A stretch of DNA of 64,000 bases. Source: Crocinitomicaceae bacterium. Its GTDB lineage: Bacteria > Bacteroidota > Bacteroidia > Flavobacteriales_D > Crocinitomicaceae. The position numbers were made by a program, and so were the translations under genes. Positions 8,586 to 16,748 of the stretch are shown here, in pieces. The stretch is from positions 33,468 through 97,467 of the forward strand of contig JAURGK010000001.1 in assembly GCA_030833845.1 (NCBI GenBank), written 5' to 3'. The number at the start of each line of letters is the position of its first letter. The stretch's first letter is position 1. The notes below the pieces were generated by a model. That model was not told the DNA's origin, ran no database searches, and saw only the letters and a list, made by a program, of their open reading frames with translations.

Positions 8586-9815
8586 ATGAGTGTATCGCCA
8601 TTTTCTGTTCAGGCCGTTCGGTCACTATTTCCGGCCCTTAACCAGACTGTTTTTGGCAAGCAGCTCATTTATTTTGACAACGGTGCAACTTCACAAAAAC
8701 CACAAGTTGTACTCGATACCCTCGCAAAGTATTATGCCTTAGAAAATGCTAACATACACCGTGGCGTACACTACTTAAGTCAGCAAGCCACTACAGCCTA
8801 CGAGGCGGCACGCAAACAAATACAACAATACATTGGCGCAGGTGCACCTGAAGAGATCATTTTCACGAAAGGCACTACAGACAGTATCAATTTAGTCGCC
8901 TTTTCATTTGGTGAACGATTAAATGCTGGCGACGAAATTCTCATTTCAGCCATGGAGCACCACTCCAATATTGTTCCTTGGCAATTGCTGTGTGAACGCA
9001 AAGGTTGTGTACTCAAAGTAATTCCTATCACCAAAAAAGGCGAACTAGATCTTGAAGCCTTCGACAAGCTCCTAAACGAACGCACCAAACTTCTGGCCAT
9101 TACTCATATCTCCAATACCCTCGGCACTATAAACCCTGTAAAGGAGCTCATTTCGAAGGCGCATTTATTTGGGGCGAAAGTTTTGCTAGATGGCGCTCAA
9201 AGTATTCAGCATCTTTCCATTGACGTAAAAGACCTAGACTGCGATTTCTATACTTTTTCCGGACATAAAGTCTTTGGACCAACCGGTATTGGCGTGCTTT
9301 ATGGGAAAGCAGCCCTACTTGATTCTATGCCTCCTTATCAGGGCGGTGGCGACATGATAGCAAAAGTCACCTTCGAGCGCAGCACTTACAACACCTTGCC
9401 CCTCAAGTTTGAAGCAGGAACTCCCCACATTGCCGGTGCAATTGGCCTTGGTAGCGCCATTAGTTTTTTACAGAGTATCGATATGGAAGCTGCAGCAAAG
9501 CACGAACATGACCTGACCACCTATGCACAAGGCATCCTAGATACTTTTGAAGGATTGCAGCTCATAGGTGAGGCCAAGAACAAAACCAGTGTGGTTTCGT
9601 TTATCATAGATGGTATGCATCCTTTTGATATCGGAACATTATTGGATAAACAAGGTATAGCAGTGCGCACTGGCCATCATTGTACCCAACCGCTCATGGA
9701 CTTCTACCAAATTCCCGGAACAGTTCGGGCCTCCTTTGCATTTTATAATACAAGAGAGGAAATCGATACATTCATCACAGCACTGCAACGCAGCATGCAA
9801 ATCCTAGGCGCATGA
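8586..9815 (+). CDS. sufS: Cysteine desulfurase SufS
   Basis: PLP-dependent enzyme that takes sulfur from cysteine for Fe-S cluster assembly, 409 residues. H125 stacks on PLP, D202 and K228 (SGHKVFGPTG) bind it, and C366 in RTGHHCTQP carries the persulfide, which is the group II (SufS) arrangement. Its stop overlaps the sufE start (ATGA). SufB, SufC and SufD are not in this window, so the operon here is only the sulfur-delivery part. Confidence 0.95.
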   Translation: MSVSPFSVQAVRSLFPALNQTVFGKQLIYFDNGATSQKPQVVLDTLAKYYALENANIHRGVHYLSQQATTAYEAARKQIQQYIGAGAPEEIIFTKGTTDSINLVAFSFGERLNAGDEILISAMEHHSNIVPWQLLCERKGCVLKVIPITKKGELDLEAFDKLLNERTKLLAITHISNTLGTINPVKELISKAHLFGAKVLLDGAQSIQHLSIDVKDLDCDFYTFSGHKVFGPTGIGVLYGKAALLDSMPPYQGGGDMIAKVTFERSTYNTLPLKFEAGTPHIAGAIGLGSAISFLQSIDMEAAAKHEHDLTTYAQGILDTFEGLQLIGEAKNKTSVVSFIIDGMHPFDIGTLLDKQGIAVRTGHHCTQPLMDFYQIPGTVRASFAFYNTREEIDTFITALQRSMQILGA

Positions 9816-10228
9816 CCATTGAGCAAAAACAACAGCAAATCATTGAAGAATTCGCCATTTTTGACGACTGGATGGACAAATATGAGTACATCATCGAGCT
9901 TGGAAAAAACGTCCCTACGCTTTCTGCAGAACTCAAAACCCCTGAGCGCATCATCGAAGGATGTCAGTCCAATGTATGGCTAGCTACCAAGGTTGAAGAT
10001 GGTAAGATGTATTTTAGTGCAGACTCAGATGCGATCATCACCAAGGGTATCATTGGCCTACTCATAGAGGTATTTAACCAAGAAAGCCCAGAAGCTATCT
10101 TACAAACAGAATTATTTTTTATCAACGAAATCGGCCTAGCGGAGCACTTATCTCCGACGAGAGCCAATGGCCTGCTGAGTATGGTCAAGCGCATTAAAAC
10201 CGAAGCTTTAAAAAGCCTTTCCAAATGA
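9812..10228 (+). CDS. sufE: SufE sulfur-transfer protein
   Basis: Accepts persulfide sulfur from SufS and passes it to the Fe-S scaffold. The 138 residues are the usual length. C51 in IIEGCQSNVWL is the conserved acceptor cysteine. The start and stop overlap both neighbours by ATGA, which implies tightly coupled synthesis of SufS, SufE and the DUF59 protein. Confidence 0.95.
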   Translation: MTIEQKQQQIIEEFAIFDDWMDKYEYIIELGKNVPTLSAELKTPERIIEGCQSNVWLATKVEDGKMYFSADSDAIITKGIIGLLIEVFNQESPEAILQTELFFINEIGLAEHLSPTRANGLLSMVKRIKTEALKSLSK

Positions 10229-10530
10229 ACGAACTAGAAGACCGCATCGTCGAAATGCTCAAAACCATTTACGATCCCGAGATCCCTGTAGATATCTTTG
10301 AACTTGGTCTTATTTACGAAGTAAAGATTGAGAGCGATCATCATGTATTTATAGACATGACCCTCACCTCACCCAATTGCCCTGTTGCAGAATCCTTACC
10401 CAAAGAAGTCGAAGATAAAGTTGCCACGGTAGAAGGTGTGCAGTCGGCGAAGGTCAATATTGTCTTTGATCCCCCTTGGGACAAAGATATGATGAGCGAA
10501 GAAGCTAAATTAGAACTTGGCTTTTTATAA
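10225..10530 (+). CDS. DUF59/MIP18-family protein (SufT-like)
   Basis: 101 residues of the DUF59 (MIP18) family, implicated in maturation of Fe-S proteins. It has the TIYDPEIPVDIFELGLIY segment and C52 in LTSPNCPVAE, the conserved cysteine of the family. Last gene of the sufS-sufE operon, overlapping sufE by 4 bases. The Fe-S maturation role is supported by this context and by family knowledge. Confidence 0.93.
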   Translation: MNELEDRIVEMLKTIYDPEIPVDIFELGLIYEVKIESDHHVFIDMTLTSPNCPVAESLPKEVEDKVATVEGVQSAKVNIVFDPPWDKDMMSEEAKLELGFL

Positions 10531-10548
10531 ATACCCAAAGGTCTCGGG

Positions 10549-10965
10549 TTATTGTTTGGTGCAACTGAATCTCTTGAGTCGGTATTGAATTTGATCGTAA
10601 TACTCAAAAGTCAATTGATGCTTTGTCAGCATAATGATTTTTGCACGTAATGTATCTGTCGATCTTTCTATGTAAAACGATTCTCCATCGGCGCTCAAGG
10701 AGCAGTTGGACTGACTAAATGAAACTGAATCCGAAACTGTGTAGAGTCCAAAGTAATTGTACGAATAGTTTGCTTTTCCATTGAGTTTTGCTCCATCGAT
10801 TAAAAACCAGCCCGTAGCCAAACTGTCATAAAACACAAATCCTTCACCGTCTTCAATCCTGACCTGATAAAGTTTCCATGATCCTGGCAACTTCTTTTCA
10901 TGTACTTTATACTTACTACAAGCGAACAAGCCTAGGCTTAACAAAAATATGATTACAATTTTCAT
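10549..10965 (-). CDS. Small lipoprotein, possibly lipocalin-like
   Basis: 138 residues with a signal peptide and lipobox GLFAC, giving C16. After it, LPGSWKLYQV resembles the opening of Bacteroidota lipocalin-like domains. Beta-strand-like segments follow, including FYIERSTDTLRAKIIML and LTFEYYD. The assignment to a family is tentative. The start overlaps the stop of the M20 amidohydrolase, so it belongs to the same transcript. Confidence 0.65.
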   Translation of the reverse strand: MKIVIIFLLSLGLFACSKYKVHEKKLPGSWKLYQVRIEDGEGFVFYDSLATGWFLIDGAKLNGKANYSYNYFGLYTVSDSVSFSQSNCSLSADGESFYIERSTDTLRAKIIMLTKHQLTFEYYDQIQYRLKRFSCTKQ

Positions 10966-12143
10966 TGCATAGCAATTGATAGCATGGCACGGATACCAAT
11001 TTGCAAAGCCTGCTCATCGATATCAAATTTTGGATGATGCACCGCATGTACAATCCCTTTTTGAGCATTACCTGTGCCTAAACGAAATAAACATATTGGT
11101 CTATGTTGGCCATAAAATGCAAAATCTTCGGCCGTCATGCGCAAATCGAGTTCATGGATATTGTCTGCGCCAAATTCTTGACTTAGTATTCCTTTGACTT
11201 TTTCTGTAAGAACCGGGTCATTATTTAAAAAAGGATAACCTTCATTGAAATTCAAATGAATCTTAGCGCCAAAAGACGCCGCCACCTGTTGGGCTGTTTG
11301 GGCAAGGATGGTTTTTGCTTTGGCACGCCAAGTTTCGTTCATGGTGCGGAATGTACCTTTGATGCTTGCCGAACTTGCCACAACATTGGTACTACCCAAA
11401 GCCTCAAATCTACCAAATGTAAGTACCTGTGGAACCTCATCTGGGCACAAAGCCAATATTTGTTGCTTGCTTTGTTGCATCCAAGACATGCCAATGTCAA
11501 TAGGATTGACAAAACGATCTACCAATGCTCCATGACCACCCACACCTTCAATTTCTACATGTATTTCATCGCTAGAGGCCATATAGAAGCCCGATTTGAT
11601 ACCTAACTGACCCACAGGTAATTCTGGATAAACATGAAGGGCAATAAGTTGCTCAACGGGTGGATTTTCGAGCACACCAGCTTTGATCATTAGACTTGCT
11701 CCTCCTGGATTTTGTTCCTCACCGGGTTGAAAAATGAGTTTGATGGGGCGTTTAAGTTGCTCGGCTGAAGCATGCAGCATCACTGCTGTTCCAAGTAAAA
11801 TACTGGTATGAACATCATGACCACATGCGTGCATCCAACCTGGCACTTGACTCTTGTAGGGCACGTCGTTTTGTTCTTCAATAGGTAAGGCATCTAAATC
11901 GGCTCGGAGCGCCAAACAGGGCATGTCTAAAGGATGGTGCTTGGCTGCTATTCTAGCCACAATACCGGTTTTGGCAACATTTTTCTGATGTTCAATTCCG
12001 TATTTTGCAAGAATTTGACTCACATAATTCATGGTATTATGCTCCTCAAATGAAGGTTCTGGATGCATGTGCAGGTACCTCCGCCATTGGCGAACCTCTT
12101 CAACAAATGCTTGAAAAGTGGGATTTTCCATCTTAAAATTCAT
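10962..12143 (-). CDS. M20 family amidohydrolase
   Basis: Zinc-dependent amidohydrolase of the IAA-amino-acid hydrolase/N-acyl-amino-acid amidohydrolase group, 393 residues. Metal ligands are visible in HACGHDVHTS (C107, H109), the EEQNPGG segment near 142, HVYPEL near 170, and a late H in VHHPKFDID. The natural substrate cannot be told from sequence. Two starts are possible: ATG at 12143 (11-base overlap with the transporter gene) or ATG at 12131 (MENPTF, one base after its stop). Middle gene of a transporter-hydrolase-lipoprotein operon. Confidence 0.88.
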   Translation of the reverse strand: MNFKMENPTFQAFVEEVRQWRRYLHMHPEPSFEEHNTMNYVSQILAKYGIEHQKNVAKTGIVARIAAKHHPLDMPCLALRADLDALPIEEQNDVPYKSQVPGWMHACGHDVHTSILLGTAVMLHASAEQLKRPIKLIFQPGEEQNPGGASLMIKAGVLENPPVEQLIALHVYPELPVGQLGIKSGFYMASSDEIHVEIEGVGGHGALVDRFVNPIDIGMSWMQQSKQQILALCPDEVPQVLTFGRFEALGSTNVVASSASIKGTFRTMNETWRAKAKTILAQTAQQVAASFGAKIHLNFNEGYPFLNNDPVLTEKVKGILSQEFGADNIHELDLRMTAEDFAFYGQHRPICLFRLGTGNAQKGIVHAVHHPKFDIDEQALQIGIRAMLSIAMQ

Positions 12144-12528
12144 TTTGTTTGAGGCCTTGATAACCCGAAAGCATCATTTGTATGGACACATAGGCCATTA
12201 ACAAACCAAAGATCAACTTTATCCAAGCCTCAGGCAAACGCAAAGTGATTTTTGATCCCACAAAAGCGCCAATGATAAAAGTAGTGGCGATAACCAATCC
12301 AAAACGCCAATTGACGTTTCCTGTTTTCCAGTAATTGAATACAGCAAGCACCAAAACTGGCAATGAAAGGATAAATAAGGAGGTGCCTTGAGCTTGGTGT
12401 TGTGAAAGCCCAAGTAAAAAGACCAGGGCAGGTACAATCACTACTCCTCCACCAATACCAACCAAACCGCTTAGCATACCAGCGGCCAATCCAATGAAAG
12501 TAAGTATAATGAGGGTTTGAAATGTCAT
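12133..12528 (-). CDS. Half-size TSUP (TauE/SafE) transporter
   Basis: Membrane protein of 131 residues with four hydrophobic segments and the family-typical glycine-rich opening LVGIGGGVVIVPALVF. Classic TSUP exporters have two such halves (about 250 residues), so this one would have to dimerise. The family moves sulfite, sulfonates or other organic anions; the substrate is unknown here. The start was set at the ATG at 12528; the in-frame codon at 12537 is TTG and lies upstream of the predicted mRNA start. First gene of the operon with the M20 hydrolase. Confidence 0.85.
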   Translation of the reverse strand: MTFQTLIILTFIGLAAGMLSGLVGIGGGVVIVPALVFLLGLSQHQAQGTSLFILSLPVLVLAVFNYWKTGNVNWRFGLVIATTFIIGAFVGSKITLRLPEAWIKLIFGLLMAYVSIQMMLSGYQGLKQNEF

Positions 12529-12534
12529 AAAGAA

Positions 12535-12542
12535 CAAATGTA
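12535..12542 (-). promoter_or_regulatory. -7 element for the TSUP operon
   Basis: Reverse-strand TACATTTG. The predicted leader is about 3 bases before the ATG at 12528. Confidence 0.5.
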
Positions 12543-12564
12543 AAAGAAATCTAATAAAGAAGAC

Positions 12565-13530
12565 TTAGTCTATCAACAGATTACAACCTCGAATATCCGT
12601 TGCCGCTAATCGTCCTTCAAGTTTGAAGCCTTCACTGGTCAGTCGGCCTAGATCATCGGTTTGAATAAAGGCGCAACTGTTTTGGTTGGCCAGATCTATG
12701 ATATTGACCCCTCCTTTTTGTCCAAATGGTACTTCAGTGAAGGGGTCGTAAACATCCCTGATACGAATTTGCATCCAAGGAGGACAACTAAAAGTTTGAT
12801 GATCTACACTGTATGCCTGCGACAATAATTCTGTCATGCCATATTCAGAGTATATTCTCTCTAGACCAAAACCTTTTTGCAAAGCCGCGTGTAGTGCTTC
12901 TTTTGATAATTCTTCCCTACGGCCTTTCATACCACCAGTTTCAAGAACGATCGCTTTGGACAAATTGAGCTGTGCAGCAGCTAAATCTAACAATGCATAA
13001 GAAACTCCAAAAACAAAAGGCCTCTTACCTGAGCTAAGTGCAGCAGCCACAACTTGACTGACTTCTTTTGGATCAGGGGCATAAAATCCGCAAAGAGAGG
13101 AGCCACTTTTGTGGATGAGCTGATCGAGCATGTAAATCAAACTAGAATCACCATTTTCTAGATAGGAAGGCAAGAGTGCAATGAAAACAAAATCAGACAC
13201 GGGTCCAAAAACATTTTCAAACCCCTGTGACAAGGAATCATTGTACCAATTTAAATCTGTGACAAAATGGCGGCTGCGCTCCTGCCCTGTAGTTCCGCTA
13301 GATAAAAATACTTTTTGAACAAGGGCACTTTCTGTCTTGACCTCGTGACTTTTGAAAAAAGAAATAGGTAAGAACGGTATTTCTGCCAATTGTCGCGGAC
13401 GAGGGCGACTTAACGTGTCGACAAATTGTCGGTAAATTGGATTGGAGGCATATTGTTTGTCATAGGTATCGAGTGCAAAACTTTCAAAGTTGTGCGTGTT
13501 GATTTGTTGCAGAAAATCTAATGGTCTCAC
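12565..13530 (-). CDS. LuxE-family acyl-protein synthetase-like protein
   Basis: 321 residues of the LuxE/acyl-activating group. The nucleotide-binding motif is SSGTTGQERS at 77-86, and YSEYGMTELLSQAY further on matches the adenylate-forming core. It probably activates or transfers an acyl group, but the substrate and pathway are unknown and no lux or polyene genes are nearby. The start codon is GTG at 13530, one base after the predicted transcription start, and no in-frame ATG occurs before the conserved region. Confidence 0.82.
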   Translation of the reverse strand: MRPLDFLQQINTHNFESFALDTYDKQYASNPIYRQFVDTLSRPRPRQLAEIPFLPISFFKSHEVKTESALVQKVFLSSGTTGQERSRHFVTDLNWYNDSLSQGFENVFGPVSDFVFIALLPSYLENGDSSLIYMLDQLIHKSGSSLCGFYAPDPKEVSQVVAAALSSGKRPFVFGVSYALLDLAAAQLNLSKAIVLETGGMKGRREELSKEALHAALQKGFGLERIYSEYGMTELLSQAYSVDHQTFSCPPWMQIRIRDVYDPFTEVPFGQKGGVNIIDLANQNSCAFIQTDDLGRLTSEGFKLEGRLAATDIRGCNLLID

Positions 13531-13534
13531 AATA

Positions 13535-13542
13535 CAAAGTTA
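13535..13542 (-). promoter_or_regulatory. -7 element for the LuxE-like gene
   Basis: Reverse-strand TAACTTTG. The predicted start site adjoins the GTG start, so the mRNA would be leaderless. Confidence 0.55.
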
Positions 13543-13574
13543 GAACAACAGGAACCTAAATGCGAATTATTGGG

Positions 13575-13582
13575 TAATTTTG
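13575..13582 (+). promoter_or_regulatory. -7 element for hemH
   Basis: TAATTTTG. An in-frame TTG (13580) overlaps this element, so translation must begin downstream at 13616. Confidence 0.55.
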
Positions 13583-13615
13583 AACAAAGAAAATTCCAAG
13601 TTGTTGGTCCTTAAT

Positions 13616-14641
13616 ATGAAAAAAACCGGTGTTTTACTCATCCAACTCGGCACGCCAGACTCTCCAAAAGTTTCAGATGTTCGCAGTTACTTATCACAAT
13701 TCCTCAATGACCCGCGCGTTATTGACATCCCCTGGCTGCTTAGAAAAATTCTTGTCAACGGGGTAATTGTTCCATTTCGTGCACCCAAGTCAGCAAAGGT
13801 CTATAAAGAATTGTGGGAGCTCTCTGAAGGCCAATCACCGTTGCTTACGCATAGCCAAAAATTAAAAGAATTGCTCCAAGATGAATTCCAGCAACAAAAT
13901 ATCACTTTTGAACTGGCAATGCGCTATAAAAACCCGTCTTTGGAAACGGTTTTAGAACGCATGCGCTTGGCCAATTATGACCGCATTATTATCCTACCCC
14001 TTTTTCCTCAGTATGCCTCTGCCTCCTCGGGATCGGCAATTGAAAAAGCAATGCAAATTATAAGCAAATGGTGGGTCATTCCACAAATTCAAATAATTAG
14101 CCAATTCTATGACAATAGCGGTTATATAGATTCGATTATTGACAATGCCAAACAATTCGATTTGGCCGCCTACGATCACATACTTTTTTCATACCATGGT
14201 TTACCCGAACGCCAAGTGGATAAAGTTTATGAAGGTACAGACCTCTGTCAAGATCAGCCCTGTGAAACCACGATCAATGAGGAAAATAAATTTTGCTACA
14301 AGGCCACTTGCTATGCCACAACGCGCCTCATTGCAGCAGGCCTTGGATTAAGTGAAGACCAATACACTGTATGTTTTCAATCTCGACTTGATAAAAAGTG
14401 GCTCACCCCTTTTTCAGATAAGGTTGTTGAAGAATGGGGGAAGAAAGGCGCCAAGAAATTATTAGTTTTCAGCCCTGCTTTTGTTGCCGATTGTCTTGAA
14501 ACGCTCATTGAAATTGGTGACGAATATCAAGAAATCTTTGAGTCTTTTGGAGGTGAGAAAGTGCAGCTTGTACCGAGTTCAAATACTCATCCTGCATTTG
14601 TTCAGGGTTTGAAACAAATCATTGAAAAACAGCTCGTCTAA
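13616..14641 (+). CDS. hemH: Ferrochelatase
   Basis: Inserts ferrous iron into protoporphyrin IX (or coproporphyrin III) in heme synthesis, 341 residues. LIQLGTPDSP at the start and SYHGLPE with catalytic H194 are diagnostic. A cysteine cluster (C211, C216, C227, C232) follows, which in some ferrochelatases binds a [2Fe-2S] cluster; whether it does here is not shown. The start was set at MKKTGVLL because the upstream in-frame TTG lies inside the promoter. It is transcribed alone, between the LuxE-like gene and ahcY. Confidence 0.95.
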   Translation: MKKTGVLLIQLGTPDSPKVSDVRSYLSQFLNDPRVIDIPWLLRKILVNGVIVPFRAPKSAKVYKELWELSEGQSPLLTHSQKLKELLQDEFQQQNITFELAMRYKNPSLETVLERMRLANYDRIIILPLFPQYASASSGSAIEKAMQIISKWWVIPQIQIISQFYDNSGYIDSIIDNAKQFDLAAYDHILFSYHGLPERQVDKVYEGTDLCQDQPCETTINEENKFCYKATCYATTRLIAAGLGLSEDQYTVCFQSRLDKKWLTPFSDKVVEEWGKKGAKKLLVFSPAFVADCLETLIEIGDEYQEIFESFGGEKVQLVPSSNTHPAFVQGLKQIIEKQLV

Positions 14642-14667
14642 TACTTGACTCGCTCCAATAAACAACG

Positions 14668-14675
14668 TACCTTTG
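14668..14675 (+). promoter_or_regulatory. -7 element for ahcY
   Basis: TACCTTTG. The predicted leader is about 20 bases before the ATG at 14699. Confidence 0.6.
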
Positions 14676-14698
14676 CAACTCATTTGTTGAATTAAATT

Positions 14699-16009
14699 AT
14701 GAATCAAACAGAAAAAACCCTTTACAAGGTAAAAGACATCAGTCTTGCTGACTGGGGTCGTAAAGAAATTAAATTGGCTGAAGCCGAAATGCCAGGCCTG
14801 ATGGCTTTGCGTGAAGAATACGGTCAAAATAAGCCTTTGGCAGGTGCGCGCATTGCAGGTTGCCTACACATGACTATACAAACAGCTGTATTAATTGAAA
14901 CACTTGTAGAACTTGGCGCAGAGGTGACTTGGTCTTCATGTAACATTTTCTCTACTCAAGACCACGCCGCCGCCGCAATTGCAGCAGCAGGCATTCCAGT
15001 TTTTGCATGGAAAGGTATGAACGAAGAAGAATTTGACTGGTGTATAGAACAAACTCTTTTTGCTTTTGAAGATGGTAAAGCTCTAAACATGATCCTTGAC
15101 GATGGGGGTGACCTTACCAACATGGTATTCGATCGTTTTCCTGAACTCACTAAAGACATCAAAGGTCTTTCTGAAGAAACCACAACTGGTGTGCACAGAC
15201 TCTACGAACGCATGAAAAATGGCACACTTGTGATGCCAGCAATCAATGTAAATGATTCTGTTACTAAGTCAAAATTTGACAACAAATACGGTTGTAAAGA
15301 ATCATTGGTAGATGCCATTCGCAGAGCAACTGATGTCATGATGGCAGGTAAAGTTGCCATTGTATGCGGTTATGGTGATGTTGGAAAAGGATCAGCTGCC
15401 TCACTGAAAGGAGCCGGTGCACGAGTAATTGTCACTGAAATTGATCCAATTTGTGCACTCCAAGCAGCAATGGATGGTTTTGAGGTCAAACCGCTAGATA
15501 AGGTCATTCATTTAGCTGACATTATCGTAACGGCAACTGGAAACAAGAGTATTGTTGTTGGACGTCACTTTGAATCGATGAAAGACAAAACGATCGTTTG
15601 TAACATCGGGCATTTTGACAACGAAATTGATATGGCTTGGCTCAACAGCACCTACGGAGCTTCGAAAATGGAAATCAAACCTCAGGTTGATTTATACAAC
15701 GTTAAAGGCAATGATATTATTGTCTTAGCCGAAGGTCGTTTGGTAAATCTAGGATGTGCTACAGGCCACCCATCATTTGTAATGTCTAATTCATTTACAA
15801 ACCAAACTTTAGCGCAAATCGAACTTTGGAATAACAGTGCTAATTATGCCAATGAGGTCTATACCTTACCAAAACACCTCGATGAAAAAGTAGCGCGCTT
15901 GCACTTGTCTAAAATTGGCGTTGAGCTTGAAACACTCTCCAACGAACAGGCTGATTATATCGGAGTAACGGTAGAAGGGCCATTCAAACCAGAGCACTAT
16001 CGCTACTAA
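14699..16009 (+). CDS. ahcY: Adenosylhomocysteinase
   Basis: NAD-dependent enzyme that cleaves S-adenosylhomocysteine to adenosine and homocysteine, relieving product inhibition of methyltransferases. The 436 residues are full length. The NAD-binding motif GYGDVGKG is at 224-231; [18 protein letters not shown] and the C-terminal FKPEHYRY are all characteristic. It has its own promoter and a strong terminator just downstream, so it is probably monocistronic. Confidence 0.97.
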   Translation: MNQTEKTLYKVKDISLADWGRKEIKLAEAEMPGLMALREEYGQNKPLAGARIAGCLHMTIQTAVLIETLVELGAEVTWSSCNIFSTQDHAAAAIAAAGIPVFAWKGMNEEEFDWCIEQTLFAFEDGKALNMILDDGGDLTNMVFDRFPELTKDIKGLSEETTTGVHRLYERMKNGTLVMPAINVNDSVTKSKFDNKYGCKESLVDAIRRATDVMMAGKVAIVCGYGDVGKGSAASLKGAGARVIVTEIDPICALQAAMDGFEVKPLDKVIHLADIIVTATGNKSIVVGRHFESMKDKTIVCNIGHFDNEIDMAWLNSTYGASKMEIKPQVDLYNVKGNDIIVLAEGRLVNLGCATGHPSFVMSNSFTNQTLAQIELWNNSANYANEVYTLPKHLDEKVARLHLSKIGVELETLSNEQADYIGVTVEGPFKPEHYRY

Positions 16010-16050
16010 AAATTAATAACCGTATCCAATTCAATAATTTGGATTTTCAT

Positions 16051-16079
16051 AAAAAAGGCGAGCAATGCTCGCCTTTTTT
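16051..16079. terminator. Intrinsic terminator after ahcY
   Basis: A perfect 13-bp stem (AAAAAAGGCGAGC with its complement) and a 3-base loop end in six Ts. The A-run on the other side lets it also stop the converging outer-membrane gene. Its core GGCGAGC/GCTCGCC recurs in the terminator at 36811. Confidence 0.9.
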
Positions 16080-16097
16080 ATGACCTCAATTTGTTCC

Positions 16098-16718
16098 TTA
16101 GATTCTATAAGTAAAGGCCAATTGTAACAAAGGGCCTCCTACCCCAATTTCGCCACCAATAGCGTAATTGTACTGAAAAAAATACCGAAAACCATAACAA
16201 GCCCGGATGGAAATGGGTAAGTTAATTTGATTAGGATCATTGTTTTGATCTATCAATTGGCCGTTTTCAAATACTTTGCGCCATCTTTGATTGCCACCAA
16301 CAGCCAAACCTATATATTGGTCAAGATTAGGATCGCGCGAATACACATGCATGTCTAATCTAAATTGGGGACGGAATTGTCTTTTTTGAATCAAGTAGTC
16401 TGTTGTATTGGCCTGCCATGCTCCATTGAAAAACACACTGTCCGTTTTTGACACCCGACCATTGGCTGCACTATAAATAAAATCTAGGCCTATGCTGATA
16501 TCGTCTGCAGCCATGTACATCAATCTCAACCCTGAAGGCGCAAGCCCCTTGTAATCAAAATTGCCATAGCTTGCATAGGGTTCTGAAAGCGGCATTCCTG
16601 AACCTAAGAAATTGGGATAGCCGGTGTAAGCATTTAATAAAACACTTCCCCTATAAACACCTTGAGCCTGCCCGATTAAAACAGACAAGCTCAAGAATAT
16701 AAACATCAAGATTTTCAT
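16098..16718 (-). CDS. Predicted outer-membrane beta-barrel protein
   Basis: 206 residues with a signal peptide (cleavage near GQAQG, about residue 20). Alternating aromatic/polar segments include SIGLDFIYSAAN, FRPQFRLDMHVYS and the final LLQLAFTYRI, which ends in an outer-membrane-barrel-like C-terminal strand. No specific family is recognised. It follows aconitase on the same strand 30 bases downstream, so it may be co-transcribed, although a functional link is not obvious. Confidence 0.65.
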   Translation of the reverse strand: MKILMFIFLSLSVLIGQAQGVYRGSVLLNAYTGYPNFLGSGMPLSEPYASYGNFDYKGLAPSGLRLMYMAADDISIGLDFIYSAANGRVSKTDSVFFNGAWQANTTDYLIQKRQFRPQFRLDMHVYSRDPNLDQYIGLAVGGNQRWRKVFENGQLIDQNNDPNQINLPISIRACYGFRYFFQYNYAIGGEIGVGGPLLQLAFTYRI

Positions 16719-16748
16719 TATAACTGAGCTTTTGGCTTGGCTAGATCA

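Noticed and set aside
10528..10556. Weak hairpin between the DUF59 and lipoprotein genes
   Set aside because: The stem AATACCC/GGGTTATT is imperfect and has no T-run, so I did not call a terminator.
13580..13616. Upstream in-frame start for ferrochelatase
   Set aside because: The codon is TTG and lies inside the -7 promoter element, so it cannot be in the mRNA.
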